NCBI GenBank assembly: GCA_024305405.1
Contig: JAKNDB010000110.1
Location: 3,348,001 to 3,412,000 of the forward strand
Length of the DNA: 64,000 nucleotides
Source: Dirofilaria immitis
Taxonomy: Eukaryota > Nematoda > Chromadorea > Rhabditida > Onchocercidae
Reading direction: 5' to 3'
The translations under genes were made by a program, and so were the position numbers. Positions 1 through 12,237 of this stretch are shown here, piece by piece. The notes beneath the pieces were generated by a model. That model had not been told where the DNA came from, searched no databases, and saw only the letters and a program-made list of their open reading frames with translations. Position 1 is the stretch's first letter, and every line of letters begins with the position of its first letter.

Positions 1-1310
1 CTTCAGTCACTCCTCCACTCATCTTTCCTGCCACTGCATCATCATCCCTTTTACCTCTTCCTGCAGAAAACACTCAAATTCAGATTATCATTTCATCTTT
101 GAAACATTTGGATTGCTTACGGATAGGATAGAAAACAAGTTTGATAGACCGCATCAATCAATATTTTTGAATATTTTAACGATATCATTTGATTCCATTA
201 GAATTGGTTGTTATTATTTCAAGCATCACATCTATTACATTGATAATAATATGTATCAGATGTCTTATCAAAATAGATAGGCAGAAATTGAGAATAAAAA
301 GTATCTCATCTTATCATATTTACTAGTAAAGAAATATTTGATGAGATTATCCGATTTTTAGGTGTCATTTTGCACATATTTTCTCTTCTTCCTAATAGTT
401 TCCTATTATGAATCATTAGCTATCATATATATTATTATGATCGCTATATCACTTTTCTTTATTCCTGTAAATATTGATATTGATCATTCTTAAAAGAAAT
501 CATAGATAGTTGGATACAGTTGGAGAATTATCATTATTTCAAATAACTCTTTCTCTCTCTTTCTCTGATAAATTTTATTGATATTATTTGAGAAAATATT
601 ACAGAAACTGATTTCACATGATGCTGACAAATGGTTATCAAATAATATTTACTAAATATTATTTGTCATTAAATATTAGAAATTCCGTTAACTATTATAG
701 ATGATATAATTAAAGTTTTGATCAAAAAAAAAAAAAAAAAAAGCGCCTTATGAAATTAGTAAATGAAAAAACATAGAGAATTATTCAGTGGAAGAATTAC
801 CTTAGAAATATATAATTTTGCTAATTTGTCTTATTTTGTTAGTATTTTGTTACATTGTCTGTTGTTGTATTCATCGTATTATTAGTAACTAATAATGAGT
901 CATAGTAGCACACATTATTACAACGTGTTACATACAATTTCAAGAAACACGGATCATTCGTATTTGTTTAGAAAAAGAAGTTATTGAAGTTTGGAATGAA
1001 AAGCTGAATGAATGGATGGATGGATGGATGGATGGATTTCGGAAGTTGTAGGTGATGAATTCCATAGACTTCTTCATCAATCTGTTGCTCAGCTTATTCT
1101 ATCTCTAAAGTTTTCAGTGCTTCGTTTTTTACGACATAAAGCTGTTGTTTGATCCATCTTCTGCTCCGTTACTCTTCTTAGCTCGACCTACAGCTATCGA
1201 GATATTCAAAGTCCTCTTCTACCACTATTCTCATCTTTCTGTATATCCACGTGGGCGTTTTTCAAACAATGCACATACCTTCACATACACAGCACACTCA
1301 CCCACCTATC

Positions 1311-1343
1311 CACACACGCACACACATACAGATACACACACAC

Positions 1344-1386
<43 letters not shown>

Positions 1387-1395
1387 TACACACAT
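1311..1395. repeat. CA dinucleotide microsatellite
   Basis: An interrupted CA run of about 85 bases is read directly. It forces a spurious Thr/His open frame on the plus strand that should not be taken as a gene. Confidence 0.9.
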
Positions 1396-4300
1396 ATTTT
1401 AAAGCCTATCTCGATTGAGAATTTCACAAAATAGACTCATTTACCCCTGCTTAGCAGACGTTCATCTGCACATCTGCACAATGTGAGGAGGGATACTACT
1501 GTTTTCCGTGCATGAGGACAACAACACATTTGAGAATATAGATAAGTTAGGTTTGGAAGAAGGATTGGTGGTCTTCGGGATTCATCACCTTCCATTGCTT
1601 CGCTTCTTCTGGACTTCTTGTCTCTCTGAGAAGCTTTATGCAGTTATTTCGATTTAAATATCCCAACCTTATCAACAGCCTGCTATTTTTACACAATTAT
1701 CATCCATATCATTCGTCTTCCTATCTGAAAGATTTCGTCCACTGACCCACTAGCCGAGGAAATGTTGTTGAAATATATTCCCTGCTTCTTATTTTTCAAG
1801 CTCAAATAACTGATAATAAGTCCTTAATGTAGCCAGTTCCTCTCTCTCTTAGGCCATTTATCCTCTTCCATAACTTAATACTTCTTCCACTCTATTTTCC
1901 ATTGTACATATCTGACGATGAACAGGAGCAGTCACGAAGTATTACTGCTACTAACTTGTCATCGTTTCTTGCATAGTATCTACCTGCTTCTCTTCTCACC
2001 TGAACGATGTCTCCTGTAAGTATGGATTCTTGTTCTCATACTTCAGCACTAATATCATATTTCTTGAATAATATCAATTCAAGTCTTTTTTCATCTATGT
2101 CATCAAATTTCAATTTTTTTTTCCAAATACGTTTCGAGAAGTGGATGAATTTTCAGGAGATCATCACAAAAAAAGAAAAAAACGAAACAAATAGCTTATT
2201 TTGAGTTTAATGAATGCCTGGGAAGCATTTTGGAACTTCATCAAACCGAAATTGCATTCTGAATTTGATAAAATTTCTTTATTAGCTGATCCTGGTACCA
2301 TATTTATATTCTGCTTGACTAATTTCCTATGTAACGTTTTGATTTTAATTCTAGGTATGGCTTCAAAAAATTTTAATCGCTATTACCATGTTAAGAGACC
2401 TATTTTTTTTTTACTGCTAAACGACGTTCTTGAAGTTTTAGATATTTTATATCAATTTTTATACTGATTAGTTGGTGATAGACTAATTAAGAAAGGAGAG
2501 AAAACAGTCATGGAAATACTCATGTCATATAATAATATCAGATATCTTAATATTCTCAGTTATCGTCATTTGTAAATATTCCAGAAAAAAATATATGAAA
2601 TCCGGAATTAAGCCATATTAGGGATTCGTTAAGCGTTGTTTGCAGCGAATATTTACATCAAGTAAATAGTTATAATATTAGCAAGTTAGTATATATTATA
2701 CGAATTTAAGTGAAAGAGCGAGATTAAAGCTATCAACATGTAATTTGTAATTCTCGAGAAGAAGCAGGATATTTGCATTTTAGAATCGCCATAATTTCTC
2801 TTTATCCGTAAAAAACATTTATTATACCCTTAGGAAAATGAAAATGACTGAAATGTGAATTACTGTAACTATTTCAAATTGATGAATTATTACAGATTTG
2901 CAAAATAAATTCAAGTTTCTTTGACTCTGAAATATCTTTATCAAATATTTAAGATATGGCAAAAACTTTTCTCCCAAATTCATTACATAGGATATCACTT
3001 AAAAAATCTTGGAAATAATGTTAAAATCGATAGCAAATTTGCTTCCAGTGCTGATAAAATTAAGCAAAACTTGTAGAAGTATGAAGGGTCGAATTTTTAC
3101 TAGTCGATTATAAGAAAAATAAAGTACGAAGAAAGAAGTAATTAGTTATTAAATACCAGAATGATAATCTGTAACTAGTTAGTGACACCTTATATTACCA
3201 ACAAGTTCTATCTAAGATTATTCAAAAACAAATCTTCCATAGATTGAGCACTTTGCGTAATATGGGAATAATACACAAACTATAAGGCGTAATTTCATCG
3301 TCAGTCTCATTATTTTAGATGTTTTGCTATTTGCTTCTATATAATTCATTATATTGCGGTCTATATAATTCATTTAGTTCTCGAAAGAGCATGTTACTGG
3401 ACTGACACTTTTTCTCGAGCATTCTACTCTGGATTTTAATAAGGAAAGTTTAGATTTTCTAAAAAAATAGAAATAAAAGTATAATTTGAAACTTTTGTAA
3501 TTCCATTTTGCGTTTTTTTTGCTCCATCAGATGGTTCGTTTTTCAATTCATTTGTATCACTCATTTCATTCATTATTGCTCTTCGCAAAACTCTATTCAA
3601 ATTAATTTTAGTTTTATTATATCATTTTCATAACTTATTAACTGATTATATATAGCACTTTATCAATATTTGCTTGAAATATCAAGCTCTTTTAAAATAT
3701 TTCTACCATTTGTGGTTTTTTGCAGGATTTACGAACAATTAGATTATGAAGGTGTGTGTGTTCCTAATTCCTGTAAGAAAAATGATCTGTGCAAACTGAT
3801 CGATCATTCATCGTACTCTTTGTTATTCCATGATGTATTTAATCTATGTTAAACATTTTTACTGATGATAGTTTATTTATTATTTGTGAGAATCAAATTA
3901 TTCATCGTTAAATCAAATAAGTGAATTAGGTCCAAAAGTTGAAATAGAAATTCGGATTTTATAATCGAAATTTAGACATGAGCTTGAATGAAGATGTAAT
4001 GACATATTTAATAACAGCAATAATATCGCTAATAGGAAATAATGATATACACACTTATATGAAATTGCAAATATCGCAAGTCTGATCGTGGATGTGATAG
4101 ACGAGAGAAGCAGAAGATAGTGATTTCTTAAAGAAAGTTTTAGTCACATTTTTGGAGATACGGATTGAAAAAATAATTTAGACTGAATATTTAGTTAAGT
4201 AAATATTATTTGCTGAAAGGACAAAATTAGACGAACAATGAGAAAGTAGTATTTGTTTCTTCTCTTTCCCGTTATTGATATGCATAATTGCCATCTGTAT

Positions 4301-4580
4301 CGGTCTGAATATATAATTAGCATTTCATCATAATTTATGGGAGAAAATTTGGAAAGTAACAAACAAGAAGAATATAGAAATGCTCCATAAATTGCCCCAT
4401 CTACTACGATCTACGCGAATCTTAGAAAATATTAGATTCCAGCATTTCTTGCCTAGCTTCTAAAATTATTCAACGAAACCGTATATTGCATGAATTTTTT
4501 TGTCATTGTTATTACATCCACTGCTTGCTATATAAGCTTTTTCGGAAATTGGTGAAACGGAAACCGATTGAAAATGAATA

Positions 4581-4650
4581 CAGACACACATGTACACATA
4601 CATACACACACATATATATATATATATATACAAATGCACACATACACATA
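4581..4650. repeat. CA/TA microsatellite
   Basis: A compound run of CACA and TATA units, interrupted in several places. It produces overlapping low-complexity open frames on both strands, which I reject as genes. Confidence 0.85.
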
Positions 4651-5118
4651 ACATGCCATTCTTGTGAACAGTTGCTACTTGTTGTCAATAGCAGCCTGCT
4701 TAAAGATCGAGATGAGAGGCGGAAGAATGAGGAACAGCTTGATCGAGATATAAAAGTCATCTGTATTCTGTTTCTATGTTTCTCTCATATTCTTTCTTCC
4801 TTATTTTTTTATTTCTAAACATAAATAAGCGTTATTCGAATTTTTTTTTTTTTTACTTAAAATAGATTGTTCTTCCTATGTATATAATGCAATTTTATCG
4901 TTCTTTGTTTATTCTCATATTTGGGCCATTCTCTCCTACCTTTTAAGCAAGTCACCTGCACTTCTTATTAGATTACACTGATTATTCTTGATAAGTTTAG
5001 CGCAGTTTTTTTTAACAGCAACAATCTTATAACCTTTTCCTATTCTTTCTCTTTTTTATCATTTATCAAATGCATAATTTAATATCGCATTTCATCAAAC
5101 ATTATCAAATTTTGGTTT

Positions 5119-5145
5119 ATTATGATTATGATTATGATTATGATT
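5119..5145. repeat. Short TGATTA hexamer array
   Basis: About four tandem copies of a TGATTA-type hexamer in an AT-rich setting. Confidence 0.75.
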
Positions 5146-5901
5146 AAAAACAATAATAAATTAATAATTAACTTAGTAGTTAAAATTGTAATTAAAATGT
5201 TAAGTTTCAAAACAAATTTAAAATGCATTTTAGATTTTAACGCATAATTTAGTATGTTTGCAATATTTGTTGCATAATTTGATATGTTTACAGTATCCAT
5301 TGCTTTCTTAATCGCTTCTTTCATTGTTGACATTAAGTGTGACAATGATGCCCTTATTGCTTTGATTTGTCGCATATTATTATATCGTTATGATTACTAA
5401 ATCATATCATTTCAAGTACACAATTATCGAGAAATCCAAAGCAAGTCTCGATCAATGTTCTCACCGACTAATTCAAATCATTTTTTTTCGTGTGTATTGA
5501 TTTATGTGTATAATATGCACTACGTATCTTTCTCATATTGTAACTCCGTCACTACGCCTGCATATATAAGGTGCCCGTATTCCCAGAAGATATCTGTTGA
5601 CCTCACAGTGACCTCCGTGATCGATTCGCCGACTTTCTAATTATAATCCTTACCCTTTTTTCACTATATACGATTATTGTGCTACCTTAGAACTGTTTTC
5701 CGTTGATGTCGTACTTACATTTTATTGTGCCAAATAAAACGGTTCTATCAAATCTCTTAGCAACAACTTCCGCAACAACAATTAAAATTTTGATTACAGT
5801 CGCTTATCGTTTTGCGTTTTTTTTATGAAATTTGACCTTTGTGCAACGTATCTGTTTATCCATTTCATTTGGCACTATCGATATTTAATATTTATTTGCA
5901 G

Positions 5902-6636
5902 GATTCCTGCGGGCGGCAACTAATAAAGCTAGCTATTAAAAAGATGCCGGAGGGTAAAGCACCTCATTTCCCGCAACAGCCGGTAGCTCGACAAAACGAT
6001 GATGGGTCACTGGAACTGGAATGTTTTTTAGAAGCTCAGCCAGTTCCAGATATTAAATGGTTTTATGATACAGTAACTTTTCCTACAAAATTTAATATCA
6101 ATTTTTGAATTTAATGGAAAATATGTTCGTAATCAAAATTGAATTTCGATTCAGATATCTTATTGTTTTGAATTCAGTTTTCACGTAATATTTGTGAAAC
6201 TTGAAGTAACGAGTAACTATACATTTTTCTAGACCGAACTAAAACAAGACCAGCGGTTCAGTTTTCGACTGGATAATAAAGGAAACGATGCCTACTCAGC
6301 CATTCTACAAATTAAGGTTTGGCATTTAAAACGTTTTATTTCAATATGAATTTAATTATTATTATTATTAGCTTAAGATAAGTACATTTAATGATTGTTT
6401 TTTCAGGATCTTGCTGATAGTGATGCTGGAGCTTACCGATGTGCTATTGTAAATCCACACGGAAAGGGAATGCCAATTTCAATCTCAAACTTACAGGTTT
6501 ATCTAATTTTGTCTTATGTTTGTAATATCTTAATTTGCTGTAGTTACTATCAAAACTTCTGTAGTCACTATCAAAGCATGGCCAATAGATAAGGCTAGGA
6601 AATAATTAATAGAAAATATATAATTAATAGAAAAGA

Positions 6637-6675
<39 letters not shown>

Positions 6676-9188
6676 TGGGAAGGAAGAAAAACGAGTAAGG
6701 AATTTTCGTTTACCTTTAGTAACAGTTTAAGTATTTATAAGCAAAAACATCGAGTAGGATCTGGCAAAGCATGGCCAATAGATAAGGCTAGGAAATAATT
6801 AATAGAAAATATATAATTAACAGAAAAAAGTTTTTCTGCAGCGGACTTCAAAACCGAATTTAATTTCAGTCGATTCTAAATTGCAGGATTCAGCGCCCCA
6901 ACATTTGTCGAAAAGCCACAAATATCATCTCGTGATGATGGTCAAGTTATGGTTATGGAATTCAGAGCAAAGTCAATTCTCATGCCTACTTTTGTCTGGC
7001 AAAAGGTTTTTTTTATCAGCATTGATTGTTACGGAAGATAAATAATTTTTTTGCAATTGAATTTGCAGCTGGTTTTAGGGTGAAGAAATCGTAGCTGAAT
7101 CGGATCGAGTGAGAATTGTTCTAATAGAAGAGGCAAATCAAACGTATTATGCTGCTCTGGAAATTAAGGTATTAATTTAATTTCTGCTAGATTTAGTATG
7201 TTAAATATATCACATTACTGTGCTAAAAATCAATATTTCAGGAGCCGACGAAAGAAAAAGATGCGGGCCAATTTGTTTGCACAGCGAAAAATGAATCTGG
7301 AAAATTAACAGCCACTTTTACTGTTAAATTTGAAGGTTTTTCTTGGATTTCGGTTATTTTCGCTTGAACATATAAATTTGAAACTTTTATATTATCTGTT
7401 GTTTTAATCTTATGTCTCTTTTTATTGTTTAAAACAATTTTAGTTCCACAAGGAGCTCCAACCTTTACTCGTAAACCACAGATTTTGCAAAAAACATCAG
7501 ATTCTGGTGATCCAGCCATTGTCTTTGATATTGGATTCCAAGCTGATCAGAACCCAGGGTAAAACATCTTTCTCAATGTTTGTTTAGGATTTATAAATTG
7601 AAAAAATTGAATTAAAAATTTTCGTTATATGTATATCCAAAATAAAATTTCTTAATTCAGGTTATTTGGTTGAATCCAAAAGGCAAAAAAATGAAGGAAT
7701 CAAGTCGTATAAAGTTTGGATTAACACCTGATGGTGGTGCAAATACGTTCACTGCTCAGCTAGAACTGAAAGTATGGTCGTTACTTATTGCTTCATATAT
7801 TATTAAATCATGAAGGTTTTTTGAAACCTTAAAATTAATTCGATTAAGATACTTTTTTTTTTAAATTAAAAAGATATATTAGGACAAGTTAAAAATTTGA
7901 ATTTTAAAGCACTATTTTTCAGAATTATAAAGCAAAAGACAGTGGTACATATACCTGCAATATCAAGAATGAAGCTGGTGAAGCAAACGTCGAATTGACA
8001 TTGAATATCGAAGGTTTGTTTTTCGTATAAAATTTTTGACACGCTTTAATCTGTGTTGCATGTTTTTGACTAATAAAGATGATGCTTAGATTTTTATAAG
8101 TTTGGCATGAACAAAATACTGGTTTCTTCTTAATACTGCTGATATTCTAATGAATTTTTGAATTAATGACTGGGCAGTTACTATAATTTCTAGTTTTTGT
8201 TGAACCAAGTGTTCATATATTTTAACACTTCGTTTAGAAGTTTTCTGACACTGTTTTAAGTGTACAGTGATTCACTGCATCTCATTACAAATACAAGAGT
8301 TTTTTTACTATGTCTACAAAATATTAAATTATATTTCTTTTCTTTTTTTGAATATTAGCTGACATAAAACGAACACCACGAAGAACGATGATAAGATAAC
8401 TGATAATGCTTTTAATATGCGGGATGAGTCAGAATGTCTTTTTATAATGTTTCGAACACAAAAAAGTCCAATTCAGCTAATGCAAATAATATAGCATGAA
8501 TTAATTCAAAACAAATTTTGAGTTAAATTTGATTTTGCTGATATTCCAAGTTTTTATTCACAGCTTTTTCGTTGAATTCTAGGTGTAAAGTTTGAACTAA
8601 CTTTTGGTATAGTTCATTTAGGTGATGACGATGACAGCATGACAGATTGATGTGCATTGAATTCTAATTTGTAATCATTGTTGTATTCCATATCTCAAGT
8701 GCAGTATATCATATCGTATCAAATCCTATTTGCCTGCTAACTTGTTCAGCATTATAACAATCAACAAGTTTGCCTTGTGTGTTTTTTCCATTCAGAATTT
8801 AACAATTCAAATATATGAAACTGATTGTAGAAATTATTTTTTATCTAAGACTAGATTGGTAGATTGGTTTCTAGCATTTAATAACAAGCAGTAAAGGTTT
8901 AATAAACATTGAAATTCAATGCTTAGAATAATTTCTAAAAATCGTTTTCAACTAATTGCTTATTCTGATAGTTTGTTGCCAATTTTTCAAGATTGTGGGG
9001 AACTAAGGAAATTTATCTTATCAGCTGTTTCAAATTAATAATTTTAAGCTTTCAGATTTTTAAGAACCAATGTAGAAAACGGAGGGAATTTCTTTTGTGA
9101 TTTATATGGATAATGACTATTCATTTAGTATGTGCTTCTGTTTTTAGGACCCTTAGACGAAGGAGCAGATGATGCTAGCGAAGCGTGA
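5902..9188 (+). CDS. dim-1: DIM-1-like immunoglobulin I-set muscle protein
   Basis: Three Ig I-set domains in about 321 residues. In C. elegans, DIM-1 is a body-wall muscle protein that lies near dense-body attachments and modifies the unc-112 paralysis phenotype (known of the family). Exons: 5902-6072 (ATG at 5944), 6233-6316, 6407-6496, 6887-7005, 7079-7168, 7242-7335, 7444-7558, 7661-7771, 7923-8013, 9148-9188 (TGA). Domain 1 shows Cys27, Trp39 and Cys83 in the DAGAYRC motif. Domain 2 carries DAGQFVC and domain 3 DSGTYTC. The C-terminus is short and acidic, ending DDASEA. The frame is open upstream of ATG 5944, so a longer N-terminus (C. elegans has a long isoform) or a trans-spliced 5-prime UTR is possible. 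Two one-base losses break the frame: the AA at 6469-6470, where the conserved frame needs AAA, and the GGG at 7557-7559 at the exon 7 donor. With these allowed for, all exon phases agree. Confidence 0.9.
6572..6827. repeat. 63-bp direct repeat flanking a GT run in a dim-1 intron
   Basis: The segment at 6572-6634 recurs almost unchanged at 6765-6827, 193 bases away. The interval between copies holds a GT microsatellite (about 6641-6677). All of it lies in the intron between dim-1 exons 3 and 4, so it does not touch coding sequence. It looks like a local duplication, or an assembly duplication seeded by the repeat. Confidence 0.85.
8359..8399 (+). CDS. Possible alternative last exon of dim-1
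   Basis: Following a TTAG acceptor in the final dim-1 intron, this 41-base stretch has the same phase as the accepted last exon. It would replace the acidic end with a short basic tail (motif [10 protein letters not shown]) before TAA at 8397-8399. Only phase and acceptor support it, and chance is a real alternative. Confidence 0.25.
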
Positions 9189-10469
9189 AATGGACAAGTT
9201 TTAGGCGGTCCACAATTTGCTGGATCCTATGAAAAGAAAAATATCTGCCAAAATATCAGAAGTTTCTTGATATCGCTGGAATTTTCTTTATTTAATTTAC
9301 ATTATATTTATATTTCGTAAAGTAATGTTTTTGTTTATAAAATAACGATAATGTAATGGTGCCAGTATTTGTTGCTAATTTCGTTTTTTTTTTTTTTTTT
9401 CACGCTTACCAATTATTCCATTTATTTGGATATCGAGCAACTAATCCTCGCCCATACGCATTTCTGTTTTCTATATCGTATATTAATTAATGCTATTATT
9501 AATGTTCGCTTTGACATACTTAGACATATTGCCGTGCTCTGTCAAACATTTTTGTAGTGAGAACGTTGCGATTTAATTAATTGACTTTATTTCGAAATCA
9601 ATTTTTAAGCAGGTATAATCCTGAGAATGCTTAGTGCAAAAGATGTTTGAGCAGTTACGGATTCTCGCCGGTTTTCGAATCTAAGTTATGCCACATCATC
9701 TAATTGTTTGCTTTTCTAATCTATAAAAATTAAGCTGCCAAAAAAATTTAGTTATTGTTAAATTAAGTGCCTTTTCCAAATATGTTCGAAGTACTTTTGT
9801 CTTTTTATCTGCTTTCAGCATCCTATTATTCAATCATTTTATTTTCTTAAAATGTTCTGGTCTCCTTTAAAATAATTCTAATAATGGCATATTTTAAATA
9901 GTATTCATTCAATATGCCACTGAATTTGCTCATATGTTCATGATGAGAGAGAATAAAAATGTTGAATTTTGAGTTTGTCTATTCTTTATCCTCTATATAA
10001 AGATTAAAAATTTCCTTTATAATTAAATGGAATACATTACTGCTTTAGGATTGCATTAAATTGAATAGCTCATTGAGTGCTTCCTTAAAATCTGCTCTCT
10101 GTTGAAATGATGTGTCCCAAAGGTATTTAGTTTTCATTCATGAGATCTCTCTGCCAATGGAAATTCAGGTTGAATTTCACTGGTCGAATATTAGTCGTCC
10201 ATATTATATTATTTTATCCTAAAGCAATTGTAAACAGTTTTTAAGCAAACTAAAAAGCATGAAATATTCCATATTCTTTGACCTCTAAAAAGCTTTTCTT
10301 CATTGCGCCAAACTATAAATCGAGAAAAGAGCTAATGTAAGCTTTTAATGATTATGGATTATGTTGCTTCAAATACAAGAATAATTCCTAATATTTATTT
10401 AACATAAGACGACAATAGGGATTTATCCCGAAAATATTTTTCAATTACGACTGAAGTCTTCTGTAATGT
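9189..10469. other. Interval between dim-1 and the LIM gene (convergent 3-prime ends)
   Basis: The two genes converge here, so the interval should hold both 3-prime UTRs. It is AT-rich, and I see AATAAA-like sites (for example near 9951) but no coding exon. Confidence 0.6.
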
Positions 10470-12237
10470 CTAAGAAGGAGCTTGTAGAATTCCAGTGCCG
10501 GCCCCACGACCATAACCTCGAGGTCCAAATTGTCTTGCATAGCAAGCTGTAATTTTAGTAAAGTAATTACTTGATTCTTACTAATTACAACTCTCCTTAG
10601 TAAAAAGACGTATTTATAAATTAATTGAGTGTGGTAAATCGTACCACGAGAAATAATCAAATGAGAAGGCATATGAATTGATTAATGAATCGTAAATATA
10701 AGATGAGACTAATTTATAAGAAACGTACAATTGCAATATAAGACGCTATATCGAACGCATACTGTTCTCGGTTCGAGTAATTTTTTGCAAATTTCGCAAA
10801 CAAAACATTTATTATAATGCCAAGCCTGAAAGGATTTGGTTAACAACTACTTCGACAAGTCACTGATATTAACACGAAAATCTATCGTAATATTGGCAGA
10901 TGAATCTAAAGAAATATAACAGATGCTATTGTATTTGTCATTCATTAACAGTTAGAGCGCAATAAGTAATTATCCAAATTGCTGAAGACTTACAATACCG
11001 CCTGCTAATATTTTTTCAGCATCGTAAACTTCCTTTGAACATCTGCGACATATGACTGAAGTATTCGTTATGACATTTACGTTCTTTCTATTTGTACTGC
11101 ATAAACTGGGAATTAAATATGATTGACCCTATAATTTAATCGTAAAAGAATGGTAAAAATTTGTTATTACTTTTTGTGGTATGATAAGTACAAATATTTG
11201 AATTTAAACAAAGCAAAAAAATTTATGATATGACAAGTAGAGAGATATTGAAATTTAAACAAATTACGATAACGTTATGTGTATTGCCTATATGTTGACG
11301 ATGGAAAATATAGTAGTAATAGTAATAATCTCTTGATAGAAGAGCTCTATCCAATATGAACTAATGACTTACAGTTTCTATTGTTTCATCTTCTTTTTCA
11401 TTAGCAGCATCTACAAATCGATAATTAGTATAACAATTATTTAAGACATTTTTGAGAATGTTTTTGCTTTTGAAATGAACAGCGCTGATCCTAAACAGTT
11501 TATAAAATTATTTTAATTTCATTGAAGACATAATTAACCCACTTCTGTAACGCAGTTTGCTTTTATCACAAAACGATTCGTCGATAAACTTAATGTATCC
11601 CGGTGTTTGCTTCCTTCTTCCGTCAGTGTAAGAAATTGAAGCTGTTGCAATACTCTCTAAAGATAATTTTTATTCTATTAAAGTTTAAGAAAGTTCAGAA
11701 GAATTCACTTCATTTTTAACAAAATTTATGGAATTTGAATGCCAAAAATAGGAATGCAACTTGAAAATTACCATCATCGAATTCATTTCGGTCATTTGAA
11801 TCCTTGCATTTGTTACCGGCTGTAAATAGCACTCCGGCACCAATACCGTAACCGACACCTTTGGGTCCGAATAAATATTTGTAGCAGTGATTACAATATA
11901 GCTATAAATTTATCGCTTTACAAAGTATTTGTTGTTATCTGACAATCAAAATCATAAATTGCAAACAGAAGAAATGAAAGCTATTTACCTTTTCTTTGTG
12001 ATCGTTATAAGATCGACTGTCCATGAATCTGCCACATTCTGGATTTGCTGTAAAGGCTATCAATTGCAAATTGAAAAGGTGGAAATTTGAATAAAATTCA
12101 AGAGTCTAAGTAACCAAAAAGTTTTTCTTATACTTACCACAAAGGAAGCAACGTGTGTGCCAAGATCGTCCAGCAGCTTGTACAAGTTCCGCAAAATATA
12201 CCGGTAAACTACATTTGCCACAATAATGCTTCCGCAT
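10470..12237 (-). CDS. Two-LIM cysteine/glycine-rich protein (CRP/MLP family)
   Basis: CRP/MLP proteins are actin- and Z-disc-associated adaptors made of LIM zinc domains, each followed by a glycine-rich patch. Exons on the minus strand: 12138-12237, 11989-12047, 11772-11901, 11543-11656, 11373-11410, 11128-10994, 10825-10729, 10546-10470. All phases agree and total exactly 250 codons, with an in-frame stop just upstream of the ATG. LIM1 ligands run Cys6, Cys9, His27, Cys30, Cys33, Cys38, Cys56, Cys59, followed by FGPKGVGYGIGAG. LIM2 runs Cys174, Cys177, His195, Cys199, Cys202, Cys205, Cys223, Cys226, followed by FGPRGYGRGAGTG. The linker of about 100 residues is long and rich in charged residues. 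The third-to-fourth ligand spacing of LIM1 (CANPEC) and the WHYNKC spacing of LIM2 are each longer than usual. The exon 4 donor is GTGGGT. It is a CRP-type protein, but I cannot name the orthologue. Confidence 0.83.

Larger units (their letters stand above)
1..5900. other. AT-rich region without a supported gene
   Basis: I see no exon chain here that I can support. The stretch is AT-rich with simple repeats: a GGAT run near 1013-1036, a long CA run at 1311-1395, a CA/TA run at 4581-4650 and a short TGATTA array near 5119-5145. Short open frames, such as one at 2201-2467 with two hydrophobic stretches, have no recognisable domain or splice context. Its right end presumably holds upstream control sequence, and perhaps unrecognised 5-prime exons of a longer dim-1 isoform. 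Confidence 0.5.

Noticed and set aside
2201..2467. 88-codon hydrophobic open frame
   Set aside because: Chance-like in AT-rich DNA: no domain, no supporting splice or start context, and no neighbouring exon.
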